Source: Poriferisodalis sp965221945 (GTDB lineage Bacteria > Actinomycetota > Acidimicrobiia > Acidimicrobiales > Poriferisodalaceae). Taken from it: DNA of 64,000 nucleotides. Below, piece by piece: positions 8,589-17,006 of this stretch; the stretch's first letter is position 1; every line of letters starts with the position of its first letter. A model generated the notes under the pieces. It worked only from the letters and a program-made list of their open reading frames with translations. It was not told where the DNA came from and made no database searches. The stretch is from NCBI RefSeq assembly GCF_965221945.1, contig NZ_OZ244925.1, forward strand, positions 310,001 to 374,000, read 5' to 3'. The position numbers were made by a program, and so were the translations under genes.

Positions 8589-8693
8589 GAGCCTCAGCGG
8601 ATAGGCGGCGATGCCCGGCGGCCCCGACGGCCTGGACTTTGCGCAGAAATGCCGCCACAGACGGCAAATTTGCACAAAGAAGGCGTGACAGCA
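8589..8693 (-). repeat. dispersed hairpin element, copy A
   Basis: An element of about 105 bp. The hairpin core spans 8637-8679 and, read on the minus strand, begins CTTTGTGCAAATTTGCCG and ends GGCATTTCTGCGCAAAG. It is followed by a conserved GC-rich tail reaching 8589. The tail and core are nearly identical to copy B at 19140-19244. The core ends 89 nt before the methyltransferase start and about 74 nt before its -10-like hexamer. Confidence 0.85.
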
Positions 8694-8728
8694 ACTTTTC
8701 GAGACGTCACCACCTATCCGCGCGGCCC

Positions 8729-10774
8729 CTAGACGAGCAGTGGATCGGTCATCACCTCAACGAGCGCAGGGCCCCGGTGGGCGAGGGCGTCCGACAGTGC
8801 CGAGTCCAGCTCATCTGCCGATGTCACCTCGCGCCCCATCGCACCGCACAACTGCGCGAAGGACGCGAAGCCGGGGTTGTACAGCGAGGTCTGCCACACA
8901 TCGAGCTCGGCCGCTCGCTGCTCCTTGGAGATCTTCCCCAGCTCGCCGTTATTGAGCAGCACGTGGGTGATGTTCATGCCGTACTTCACGGCGGTCGTCA
9001 ACTCCATGGCGTACTGGCCGAAGCCGCCGTCGCCTGACACGGAGACCACAGATCGCTCCGCCCACGGCGATCCGTCGACACCCGGCGCGCGCTGGGTTGC
9101 GGCCCAGCACCCCATCGCAGCGGGGAATGCGAAGCCGATGGACCCTAAGTATCCCGACATCAGCACGGTCTGCCCGCACGGCTCGAAGTAGCGGCCGAAG
9201 GAGTAGGCGTGATTGCCGACATCCACCGTCATGATGGCGTCGGCCGGAACGAGGCGACTCAGAGCCTCGAAGACGACCGCCGAGTTCATGCCGCTGCCCC
9301 GGTCGTCGTCGCGCCGGCTCTGTTTTTCCGCACGCCAGATGTCCCAACGCGCTGCCACCTCGGCCGCGGCCGTACCTGGGACGGCCCGGCTGCGCGGTGC
9401 ATCAGCGAGCGCCCGTGCCGCCACGCCCACATCGGCCAGCATCGGCACCGTCACCGCATGGAACCGCCCCAGCGCCATCGGGTCGAAGTCGACCTGCACG
9501 ATCGGCTTGTACGACGCAATGCCGGTGTGATTTGCGAATGACACGCCGAAGGTCACTAGCGCGTCGGCCTCGTTCATGAACCAGCTGGCAATCGGCGTAC
9601 CTGAGCGGCCCAGCACCCCGCAGGCCAGCGGGTGCTGGTCGGCAATCAGACCCTTGCCCTTGAACGTCGTGGCGACCGGCGCATCGATCACTTCGGCCAG
9701 CGCCACGATGTCGTCGATACCGCTGCGGGCGCCGTGCCCCACAATGATCATCGGCCGCGCCGCGCCCGACAGCACATCGATTGCCGCGTCGAGCGCGCTC
9801 GCCGCGGGCGAGACCGCCCGTTCGCCGGTGCGGCCCTGCGGCGATCCGGCATCACTGCGGCCACCGCCGGGCGCCCGAAGCACCTGCACCTCGTCGGGAA
9901 GCACCAGGTGTGCCACGTCGCGCTCCACCAACGCCGTCTTGCAGGCCAAGTTCATCAGCTCTGCTGCGTCGGAGCCGGCCTGGACGGTCTGGGAATAGCG
10001 CGCTACGTCGGCGAAGGCCGCTGACAGGTCGGTGTCCTGAAATGCGCCCCTGCCACGCACGCTCGACGGCACCTGGCCCGACAGCGCCAGCACCGGCGCC
10101 CGATCCATCTTGGCGTCATACAGTCCGGTCAGCAGGTTGGTACTGCCCGGCCCGGCAATCGCAAAGCACGCGGCCAGACTCCCGGTCAGCTTTCCGTAGG
10201 CGGTCGCTGCGAAGGAGGCGGCGCCCTCGTGGCGCACACCGATGAACTGCAGCGAGCCGCGAGCCTCGGCCTCTCGCAGTGCATCGGCGAAGCCCAGGTT
10301 TGAGTGCCCCACCATGCCGAAGACCCACCCGACGCCCCACGCAGTCATGGTCTCGACGAGCTGGTCCGACACGGTTCGAGTCCGGGTGGCCGAAACCGGC
10401 AGAGCCACGTAGACACCGTCGGGCCGGACCTCGGTGCGGTAGGCGGCAGGTGCATCGTCGAATGGGGGTGGCGGCTTGCCATTGCTGGGGGAGTAGTCGT
10501 AGCCATGCCACGGGCATCGCAGCCAACCGCCCTCGATGCTGCCCTCGCCGAGCGGACCGCCCTGATGCGGGCAGGCGTTGGCGAGGCACCCGAATCCTGT
10601 ATCCGTGCGAGTGACGCACAGGCTCTCGCGCTCGACGGTCACCGCGGTGACCCGGCCGACATCGAGTTCGTCGACGCCGATCAGCCGGTGCCAGGCAAAC
10701 GCGCCGTCGGGCAGCGCTGGCACTGCGACGCTTGGCGTCTCGCTCGGATCCGGATCCTGAGTCGTGTTACTCAT
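8729..10774 (-). CDS. Rieske [2Fe-2S] domain fused to a ThDP-dependent (pyruvate-oxidase-like) enzyme
   Basis: A 681-residue continuous frame with two parts. Residues ~25-125 are a Rieske ferredoxin-like domain: C68-P-H70 and C87-P-W-H90 are the four cluster ligands in C-x-H...C-x-x-H order. Residues ~130-681 are a complete three-domain ThDP enzyme of the acetolactate synthase/pyruvate oxidase class. It has the catalytic glutamate E183 (RHEGAASF) and the ThDP/Mg motif GDG (581-583) closing with NN (608-609). The central FAD/nucleotide-like domain is present. The reaction is likely decarboxylation of a 2-oxoacid, and the attached iron-sulfur domain suggests electron transfer from the ThDP intermediate (inference). 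No frameshift separates the domains. Confidence 0.85.
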   Translation of the reverse strand: MSNTTQDPDPSETPSVAVPALPDGAFAWHRLIGVDELDVGRVTAVTVERESLCVTRTDTGFGCLANACPHQGGPLGEGSIEGGWLRCPWHGYDYSPSNGKPPPPFDDAPAAYRTEVRPDGVYVALPVSATRTRTVSDQLVETMTAWGVGWVFGMVGHSNLGFADALREAEARGSLQFIGVRHEGAASFAATAYGKLTGSLAACFAIAGPGSTNLLTGLYDAKMDRAPVLALSGQVPSSVRGRGAFQDTDLSAAFADVARYSQTVQAGSDAAELMNLACKTALVERDVAHLVLPDEVQVLRAPGGGRSDAGSPQGRTGERAVSPAASALDAAIDVLSGAARPMIIVGHGARSGIDDIVALAEVIDAPVATTFKGKGLIADQHPLACGVLGRSGTPIASWFMNEADALVTFGVSFANHTGIASYKPIVQVDFDPMALGRFHAVTVPMLADVGVAARALADAPRSRAVPGTAAAEVAARWDIWRAEKQSRRDDDRGSGMNSAVVFEALSRLVPADAIMTVDVGNHAYSFGRYFEPCGQTVLMSGYLGSIGFAFPAAMGCWAATQRAPGVDGSPWAERSVVSVSGDGGFGQYAMELTTAVKYGMNITHVLLNNGELGKISKEQRAAELDVWQTSLYNPGFASFAQLCGAMGREVTSADELDSALSDALAHRGPALVEVMTDPLLV

Positions 10775-10866
10775 CGCCCACCCCCGTTCGGTTCGGGCTC
10801 ATCGTCTCATACCCCACCCCGGTCTCAGTAGTCGCGGAAGGGGCGGCAGACATTCCTGCGCGGCCC

Positions 10867-10872
10867 TAGCGT
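10867..10872 (+). promoter_or_regulatory. -10-like hexamer for sixA-like gene
   Basis: TAGCGT, 7 nt before the GTG at 10880. Confidence 0.5.
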
Positions 10873-10879
10873 TCACGCT

Positions 10880-11359
10880 GTGCTCTACCTCGTTCGTCAT
10901 GCTTCCGCTGGCGATCGGCGGGCCTGGCAGGGTGACGACAGCGTCCGACCTCTCGACTCGAAGGGCTTGGCCCAGGCGGCGGCCATCGCCGAGTTGCTCT
11001 CCGCAGCACCAGTGCGCCGAGTGTTGTCGAGCCCGTCGGTGCGCTGCGTCCAGACCGTCGAATCGCTCGCCGCAGCGCTGGGACTGGACATCGGGACCGC
11101 TGTCGAGCTCGACGAGGGCGCCGATGGCTCGCGCACGGAAGCCATGCTCGATTACCTGTGCGGCCTGCCAGGGGACAGCGTGTTGTGCAGCCACGGTGAC
11201 GTCATTCCCGAAGTGCTGTGGCGCCTCGCCCACCGGGGAGTCGACGTCACCCCGAGCCGCTGCAAGAAGGCGTCCGTCTGGGAGCTTCACGTTGTCGACG
11301 GCGCCGTCACCCACGGAGTCTACCGGCCTCCCCGCTTGTTCGCCGCTGGCACTTCGTGA
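10880..11359 (+). CDS. SixA-like histidine phosphatase
   Basis: A 159-residue histidine-phosphatase-superfamily protein, the size of SixA phosphohistidine phosphatases. The nucleophilic R6-H7 lies in YLVRHASAG. A conserved arginine follows in VLSSPSVRCVQT, and the second catalytic histidine is in CSHGDVI. Phosphohistidine or a small phosphoester are possible substrates; the sequence does not decide. It begins with GTG. The next gene starts inside its stop codon (TGATG at 11357-11361), so the two are translationally coupled. Confidence 0.85.
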   Translation: MLYLVRHASAGDRRAWQGDDSVRPLDSKGLAQAAAIAELLSAAPVRRVLSSPSVRCVQTVESLAAALGLDIGTAVELDEGADGSRTEAMLDYLCGLPGDSVLCSHGDVIPEVLWRLAHRGVDVTPSRCKKASVWELHVVDGAVTHGVYRPPRLFAAGTS

Positions 11360-12318
11360 TGCTCTCGCTCGATGCCGCAGCGGTACGGCGGGCCACGCCG
11401 TGGAACGAGCTGATGGAGGCGATTGCCCAGATGCTCCTCGACGGTGGTGCCACGGTGCCCCAGCGGGAGGTGCACGATGTGGCCCTGCCCGACGGAGGCA
11501 CTGGCTCGCTGCTGGTCATGGCCGCATGGGTTGATCGCGAACTGCTCGGAGTGAAAGCCGTCACGTATTACCCCTCCAATGCGGGCACCGACCTGCCGAT
11601 CATCAGTGCGGGCTACCTGATGTTCGACGGCCAGACGGGCCAGCTCGCTGCTGTGCTTGACGGCGACGAGCTCACGCTGCGGCGCACGGCCGCCGTCTCA
11701 GCGCTGGCCGCTGATCGCCTGGCCCGTTCCGATGCGGATCGGTTGCTCGTTGTCGGTACGGGCAAGCTGGCACCCAACCTCGCGCTCGCCCATGCCGCGG
11801 TCCGGCAATTCGGCGTCATTGAGGTCTGGGGACGGGATCCCGCCAAGGCCGCTGCAGTGGCGTGCGCACTCGAAGACCACGGCCTGCCGGCCCGACCTGC
11901 TCCCTCGCTTGACGTCGCAGTCGAGCGTGCCGACATCGTCACCTGCGCCACTGGCGCGACCAGCCCGCTGGTGTGCGGCAGCCTCCTGCAGCCCGGCACG
12001 CATCTCGACCTCGTGGGCGGCTTCCGCGCCGACATGCGCGAGGCCGACGATGCCGCGGTCGTTCGATCGACGTTGTTCGTCGACACGCGTGCCGGAGCAG
12101 TGCTCGCAGGCGATCTCGCCCAACCGCTCGCCGATGAACTCATTACGAGCGACTCGATCGCCGCCGACTTGGCGGCACTTGTCGCCGGCAACCATCCCGG
12201 GCGCACCTCCGATTCCGAGATCACCCTGTTCAAGTCAGTCGGTTTCGCCTTGTCGGACATGGCCGGAGCCCAGCTGGTGCACCGCCGCCTCGGCGGCGAC
12301 ATCTCTGCCAATGACTGA
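11359..12318 (+). CDS. ornithine cyclodeaminase / mu-crystallin family protein
   Basis: A 319-residue NAD(P)-dependent enzyme of the OCD/alanine dehydrogenase/mu-crystallin family. The N-terminal dimerisation/substrate domain contains the family lysine (LLGVKAVTYYPSNAG) and the LRRTAAVSALAADRLAR helix. The nucleotide-binding loop is LLVVGTGKLAPNL. A DLVGGFRADMREAD segment matches the conserved G-x-D-x-x-x-x-E region. Members make or break cyclic and linear imines or amino acids; which one cannot be told. The start at ATG 11359 overlaps the upstream stop by 1 nt. The frame reads upstream to 11218 only inside the previous gene. Confidence 0.87.
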   Translation: MLSLDAAAVRRATPWNELMEAIAQMLLDGGATVPQREVHDVALPDGGTGSLLVMAAWVDRELLGVKAVTYYPSNAGTDLPIISAGYLMFDGQTGQLAAVLDGDELTLRRTAAVSALAADRLARSDADRLLVVGTGKLAPNLALAHAAVRQFGVIEVWGRDPAKAAAVACALEDHGLPARPAPSLDVAVERADIVTCATGATSPLVCGSLLQPGTHLDLVGGFRADMREADDAAVVRSTLFVDTRAGAVLAGDLAQPLADELITSDSIAADLAALVAGNHPGRTSDSEITLFKSVGFALSDMAGAQLVHRRLGGDISAND

Positions 12319-12363
12319 ACCTCTCATGATCACAACAGGCCACCTCGGCAGCGCGACGGTGTT

Positions 12364-13251
12364 GTGACGGACACTCGCTCCGACCGCGACGGTCGACGCC
12401 TTGGCTGGTTCCTCGCGGCGAGCGGCATGTTGCTGGTGTCCACTGACTCGCTGTGGGTGCGTACCTCGGAAGCCGACGCACTCGACATCGCTTTCATCGT
12501 CGGAGTGCTGTCGCTGGTGCTCTTTGGCGCAATCGCGATGCGGCGCCCATCCGTCGCTTGGGTGTCCATCCGGACCCACACCGTTCCCCTGCTCACCATC
12601 GGCGTGCTCGGCGCGCTCAGCCAGCTCACGTTCATCTCGGCGATCACGCACACCGAGATCCCTCATGTGGTGGCCATCGTGGCGGCTGCGCCAGTTCTGG
12701 CTGCGGCGATCGCATGGTTCGCTCTGCGTGAGCGAACGTCGTTGCGCGTCGTCGTAGGTATCACGCTCACGCTGGCGGGCATCGGCCTGGTGGTTTCGGA
12801 CTCGATAGGCACGCCGAACCTGTTCGGCGACCTCCTGGCACTGGTCGCAGTCGTGGCATTCGCCGCCAGCACGGTCGTGTGGCGACGCCATCGCGATATG
12901 AGCCGCATCGTCGGTCTGGCATTGGCTTCGGCGCTGATGGTCATCGCCACGGCATTCGTCGTTGACCTGGGCCGGCTCGACGCCACAGCCTGGGCTGCCG
13001 TGCTGGCGATGGGCTTGGTCTGCAACCCGCTTGGACACCTGTCCTACAGCACCGCATCGAGATACGCCCCTGCCGGTGAGGTGGCCTTGTTCACTCCGGT
13101 GGAGACCGTGGCCGGCATCGTCTGGGCAGCCGTGTTCTTGAGTGAGTACCCGACGCTCACGACGGTGGCGGGCGCCATCATCGTGATCTTCGGTGTGCTC
13201 TACGCGACGGTGCTTGATCGAACCACCACTCAGGCGATCAGGAAGGCTTGA
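12364..13251 (+). CDS. EamA/DMT-family transporter
   Basis: A 295-residue inner-membrane protein with ten predicted hydrophobic segments in two five-segment EamA repeats. The first covers about residues 13-145 and the second follows WRRHRDMSR. The conserved end-of-repeat patterns are present (first repeat HVVAIVAAAPVLAAAIAWFALRE; second repeat a matching glutamate-ended GEVALFTPVETVAGIVWAAVFLSE segment). It probably exports amino acids or other metabolites; substrate unknown. It starts at GTG 12364, 45 bp after the OCD-like gene, and likely shares its transcript. Any strand-opposite frames are arginine/histidine-rich shadows. Confidence 0.85.
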   Translation: MTDTRSDRDGRRLGWFLAASGMLLVSTDSLWVRTSEADALDIAFIVGVLSLVLFGAIAMRRPSVAWVSIRTHTVPLLTIGVLGALSQLTFISAITHTEIPHVVAIVAAAPVLAAAIAWFALRERTSLRVVVGITLTLAGIGLVVSDSIGTPNLFGDLLALVAVVAFAASTVVWRRHRDMSRIVGLALASALMVIATAFVVDLGRLDATAWAAVLAMGLVCNPLGHLSYSTASRYAPAGEVALFTPVETVAGIVWAAVFLSEYPTLTTVAGAIIVIFGVLYATVLDRTTTQAIRKA

Positions 13252-13295
13252 GACCAGCCCCCTCCGCTGGGTCTTCGTCACTCGGATCGCTGAAT

Positions 13296-13301
13296 TACTG
13301 T
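13296..13301 (+). promoter_or_regulatory. -10-like hexamer for ppk2
   Basis: TACTGT, 8 nt before the ATG at 13310, which supports that codon as the start. Confidence 0.5.
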
Positions 13302-13309
13302 CCGAACCC

Positions 13310-14182
13310 ATGGGGTCGGAGGCCACGTCTGAAGACGCTCAGCCTGAAGCAGCTGCCGCCGCCGAGCCAGACACCGATCCCCCCGCCCCGCCGCCGAAGC
13401 GTCGCAGTCGCATCGGTCGCCGCGAATACGAGCGGGAACTCAAGCTCCTGCAGCAAGAACTGGCCCGCCTCCAGCGCTGGATTCGCCACAAGGGACTCAA
13501 GGTCGTGGTCATTTTCGAGGGCCGGGATGCGGCCGGCAAGGGCAGCACGATCAAGCGCATCACCGAACGCCTGAACCCTCGCGTGGTGCGCGTCGTGGCG
13601 CTCGGCACGCCCAGTGATCGCGAGAAGACGCAGTGGTGGTTCCAGCGCTACGCCGGAGAGCTGCCTGCAGCCGGCGAAATGGTGCTGTTCGATCGCAGCT
13701 GGTACAACCGCGGACTCGTCGAACCGGTCATGGGCTTTTGCACCGATGAGGAGTATGAGGAGTTCCTGCGCTCATGCCCCGAGTTTGAGCGGATGCTGGT
13801 GCGCTCGGGCGTCATCCTCATCAAATACTGGTTCTCCGTCAGCGACGAGGAGCAGGAGCGTCGCTTCCAGAGCCGCATTGCCGACCCGGCGCGGCGCTGG
13901 AAGCTCTCGCCGATGGACCTCCAAGCTCGTGCACGGTGGGTGGAGTTCTCACGGGCCAAGGACTCCCTGTTCGCACACACCGACATCAAGCAGGCCCCGT
14001 GGTGGGTCGTCGAGGCGGACGACAAGCGGGCCGCGCGGCTCAACTGCATTGCCCACCTGCTGTCGCAGATCCCCTACGAAGCCGTGCCGTGGGAGTCCGT
14101 CGAGCTGCCAGAACGCAGTCCTTCAGGCGGGTACGTGCGTCCGCCGATGTCAGATCAGACGTTCGTCCCGGAGCTGTACTGA
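13310..14182 (+). CDS. ppk2: polyphosphate kinase 2 (PPK2)
   Basis: A 290-residue PPK2-family kinase that transfers phosphate between polyphosphate and nucleoside diphosphates. The Walker A segment is FEGRDAAGKGST (residues 69-80) and the Walker B/lid segment is DRSWYNRGLVEPVMGF (128-143). The SDEEQERRFQSR and DPARRWKLSPMDL segments are typical of single-domain class I PPK2. The N-terminal 38 residues are acidic/proline-rich and variable in the family. A frame extension to 13193 overlaps the upstream transporter and was rejected in favour of ATG 13310. It is convergent with a SulP gene, with a small inverted repeat between them. Confidence 0.94.
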   Translation: MGSEATSEDAQPEAAAAAEPDTDPPAPPPKRRSRIGRREYERELKLLQQELARLQRWIRHKGLKVVVIFEGRDAAGKGSTIKRITERLNPRVVRVVALGTPSDREKTQWWFQRYAGELPAAGEMVLFDRSWYNRGLVEPVMGFCTDEEYEEFLRSCPEFERMLVRSGVILIKYWFSVSDEEQERRFQSRIADPARRWKLSPMDLQARARWVEFSRAKDSLFAHTDIKQAPWWVVEADDKRAARLNCIAHLLSQIPYEAVPWESVELPERSPSGGYVRPPMSDQTFVPELY

Positions 14183-14190
14183 GCTTGCCT

Positions 14191-14206
14191 CAGCCGACCT
14201 CGGCTG
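14191..14206. terminator. short bidirectional hairpin between convergent genes
   Basis: CAGCCGA, CC, then TCGGCTG: a perfect 7-bp inverted repeat in the 52-bp gap between ppk2 and the SulP gene. It is short, so terminator function is tentative. Confidence 0.4.
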
Positions 14207-14234
14207 GCTCGATTCGGAATCGCAGCGTGCTGGC

Positions 14235-15866
14235 TCAGGCCTCCATGTTGATCTCGAGCAACCGAGCGGCGATTGCCCGGGCGTCATCGAAGCTCTGGAC
14301 GAAGTGGTCACCCGGCACCCGGCGCAGCACATCGAGGGTCTGCAAGCTGGTCGAGGGCAGCCCATCGAGGCCGATCACGATGCACTCGGTGTCGTGCTCC
14401 ATCGCAGCGTCGATGAGTTGCTCCATCACGAGCGCTGCGCTGTCGTCGATGTAGCTCGTCTCGGAGAAGTCCAGGATCACGACTTCGTGTTCTTGGATGT
14501 CCTTGCTGATGGCGATCCTCAGCCGGTTGGATGACGCAACGGTGAAGCTGCCACGCATCTTCACCATCCCGACTCGCGCCGAGAACGCATCGAATTGGCT
14601 GATGTCGACCCTGTCGCTGTCAGCAAAGAACACCGCGTCGAGCATCGGCACCGACAAGACACTGTCCAGCTCCAGCCGCTCAAAGCGACGGCTGGCAGCC
14701 AGAGCCGCAGCGATCAGGCCGGCGGCAATGGCCACCAGCAGGTCGACAAAAACGGTGAGCCCAAGCGTGAGCAACATCACCAGCACGTGCTCTCGTTGCA
14801 CCTTGTTCAAGTGCGTTATGAGTCGCCAATCGATGAGCCTGAAGCCCATCCACAGCAAGATGCCCGCCAGGACCGAGTACGGGATGTCGTCGACGAGGCC
14901 GCCGAGCACGATGATCAGCACGAGCGACACCACTGCCGATACTGCGCCCGCCACTCTGGTCTGAGCCCCTGCCCGGATATTCGTCTGCGTAGCGTCCGGA
15001 GCAGCGGCACCCGGCAGGCCGCCGAACATGCCCGCCAGTGCATTGCCGAGTCCAACGCCGATGAGTTCCCGATCTGGGTCGTGCTGGTACCCGGTCATTG
15101 AGTCCGATGCCGAGGCGTTCAGGAGGCTGTTCAGCGTGCCGATGAGAGCGATGATCATCGCTGCGCCGACAGCACCCCAGAAGCCGCCGGCAGGCATCTC
15201 CATTGCCCAGAAATCCGGAGCGTCGACGACTTCGGTGAGGCGGGGAGCCCCGTCGAAGATCCATGCGCCGAGAACGATCCCGCACACGAGCGCGCCAGCG
15301 GCGGCTGGCACGTAGTTGCGCCACCGCTTTGGCCATCCCGCGAAGATCACGAAGGTGGTGACGGCCAATCCGAACGCGTGGAAGTCCATGTCGCGGGCAG
15401 CGCCGGGCCACTCGCGGATCGAATCGAGTGGGTTGCCGAGCACTGGGTCGGCGCCGAAGAAGGGCAGTATCTGCAGCAGCACCACCATGATTCCGACACC
15501 GCTGATGAAGCCCGAAGCCACCGAATACGGCGTGTATTGCACCAGATTCCCGAGTCGCAACAGGCCCAGGAGAATCTGGATGATGCCGGCGATGAAGATG
15601 ATTGCGAGCGCCTCGACGGCCGAATCGGCGTACCTCACGAGAATGAACGACACGGCGATCGCCACCGGGGCCGTCGCCGCGGAAATCTGTACCCGCGTGC
15701 CCCCAACGACAGCCGCCAGGAACCCGACGGCAACTGCGCCCCACAGACCGGCAACGGGACCCAGCCCTGACACGACGCCGAAGGCGAGCGCGAGCGGCAA
15801 CACGACAGCGGCAGAGGTGATGCCAGCTCGGATGTCCGCACGGAGGAGCTGGGCGTCGTAGTTCAT
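14235..15866 (-). CDS. SulP-family anion transporter with C-terminal STAS domain (copy 1)
   Basis: A 543-residue membrane protein. The N-terminal half has the SulP core: an ITSAAVVLPLALAFGVVSGLGPVAGLW segment, then GGTRVQISAATAPVA, which is the substrate-site region of sulfate/bicarbonate permeases. The hydrophobic part ends near residue 400. Residues ~430-540 form a cytoplasmic STAS domain with the EVVILDFSETSYIDDSAALVMEQL core. The anion may be sulfate or bicarbonate; the sequence does not say. A clear Shine-Dalgarno (GGGGGAGG) precedes the ATG on the minus strand. It is paralogous to the SulP gene at 43316. Confidence 0.92.
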   Translation of the reverse strand: MNYDAQLLRADIRAGITSAAVVLPLALAFGVVSGLGPVAGLWGAVAVGFLAAVVGGTRVQISAATAPVAIAVSFILVRYADSAVEALAIIFIAGIIQILLGLLRLGNLVQYTPYSVASGFISGVGIMVVLLQILPFFGADPVLGNPLDSIREWPGAARDMDFHAFGLAVTTFVIFAGWPKRWRNYVPAAAGALVCGIVLGAWIFDGAPRLTEVVDAPDFWAMEMPAGGFWGAVGAAMIIALIGTLNSLLNASASDSMTGYQHDPDRELIGVGLGNALAGMFGGLPGAAAPDATQTNIRAGAQTRVAGAVSAVVSLVLIIVLGGLVDDIPYSVLAGILLWMGFRLIDWRLITHLNKVQREHVLVMLLTLGLTVFVDLLVAIAAGLIAAALAASRRFERLELDSVLSVPMLDAVFFADSDRVDISQFDAFSARVGMVKMRGSFTVASSNRLRIAISKDIQEHEVVILDFSETSYIDDSAALVMEQLIDAAMEHDTECIVIGLDGLPSTSLQTLDVLRRVPGDHFVQSFDDARAIAARLLEINMEA

Positions 15867-16042
15867 GTGCGACCTCCCCCCATGGGGCTAACCCGCGGGT
15901 CACTGTAGTTCACTGCTTGATCGCCACTTGCGGACTCTGACGTTGCGCCCCGCAGCACCTGAAACTCGCCCAGCGGACCCGAGGTGGGGCAGCAATTGCC
16001 AGATGTCCGCCCGCCGTCAAGATGCGGGAGCGCCGTTCTTAG

Positions 16043-16147
16043 CCGCTGTGTCTGATGGTTCGGCTGAGCAAGCTCAACCGCTGTGTCTGATGGTTCGGCT
16101 GAGCAAGCTCAACCGCTGTGTCTGATGGTTCGGCTGAGCAAGCTCAA
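16043..16147. repeat. 35-bp tandem repeat, three perfect copies
   Basis: Units at 16043-16077, 16078-16112 and 16113-16147 are identical. Each contains GGTTCGGCTGAGCAAGCTC, with a GAGC-AA-GCTC dyad. The last unit contains the stop codon (16144-16146) of the SDR gene. The remaining 15867-16042 interval shows no gene, repeat or hairpin. Confidence 0.95.
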
Positions 16148-16887
16148 CCGAACATGCCCCCATCGACGGTGAATTCCTGGCCGGTGCAGTAGCTGCTGGC
16201 GTCCGACGCCAGGAACAGGACCACGCGGCCGACTTCGGCCGGTTCGGCGATGCGCCCCAGCGGCACGTTGCGCAGCGCCCGGCGAGTGCGGTCGGGGTCC
16301 TCGTTGAAGACCGATGTCTGGGTCAGCATCTCGGTGTCGATGTAGCCGGGATGAACCGAGTTGACGCGCACGTTGCGGCGGCCGAGTTCCTTCGCCGCCG
16401 ACTTGGTCATGCCGCGCACCGCCCACTTGCTGGCACCGTAGGCGAACCCTCCCAAGGTGCCCATGAGGCCCGCGACTGAGCTGATGTTGATGATGGATCC
16501 GGACTCTGCCTCGGCCATCACTGCCCCGACCTTCTGCATTCCCAAGAAGGGGCCGAGAGCGTTGATGCTCATCATGCGGTGGTAGTCCTCGGCCGTGGTG
16601 TTCATCAGGCCGGTGTCCTGGAAGATCCCGGCGTTGTTCACCAGGACGTCGATGCGGCCGTGACGATTCACGACGTCGGCCACGACCGCACCCCAATCGG
16701 CCTCCGAGGCCACGTCCTGGTGAAGGTACTCGCATCCCACCTCACCGGCGGTCCGCTCGCCCTCTTCGTCGAGCACGTCGGTGAGGACCACGGTTGCACC
16801 CTCGTCAGCAAAGAGCTGCCCTTCGACAGCGCCCTGCCCTCGTGCGCCCCCGGTAATGATCGCGACTCGCCCGTCCAGGACACCCAT
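16144..16887 (-). CDS. short-chain dehydrogenase/reductase (SDR)
   Basis: A 247-residue classical SDR. The cofactor loop is TGGARGQG (12-19), NNAG is at 84-87, the active-site serine is in NISSVAG (~136-137), and the catalytic pair is Y150-x3-K154 (YGASKWAVRG). The C-terminus ends VDGGMFG. Asp37 after beta-2 favours NAD(H). The substrate is unknown; resemblance is to 3-alpha/20-beta-hydroxysteroid and glucose-1-dehydrogenase-like SDRs. A GGGAGG Shine-Dalgarno precedes the ATG. Its last codons and stop lie inside a triplicated 35-bp repeat, so its 3' untranslated region consists of repeat copies. Confidence 0.9.
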   Translation of the reverse strand: MGVLDGRVAIITGGARGQGAVEGQLFADEGATVVLTDVLDEEGERTAGEVGCEYLHQDVASEADWGAVVADVVNRHGRIDVLVNNAGIFQDTGLMNTTAEDYHRMMSINALGPFLGMQKVGAVMAEAESGSIINISSVAGLMGTLGGFAYGASKWAVRGMTKSAAKELGRRNVRVNSVHPGYIDTEMLTQTSVFNEDPDRTRRALRNVPLGRIAEPAEVGRVVLFLASDASSYCTGQEFTVDGGMFG

Positions 16888-17006
16888 CTGCTGCCTCCCA
16901 GCCTGTGTGCGGTTGACTCCATGGCCGCGCCTGCACGCGACTGACGACGAGACCCTAGACCTAGAAGGTCTCAGGTGCCGTTGCCGGCGAGGAGCCGTGG
17001 CGCCGC

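Noticed and set aside
16043..16147. CRISPR array
   Set aside because: The 35-bp units are directly contiguous without spacers and there are no cas genes; it is a simple tandem repeat.
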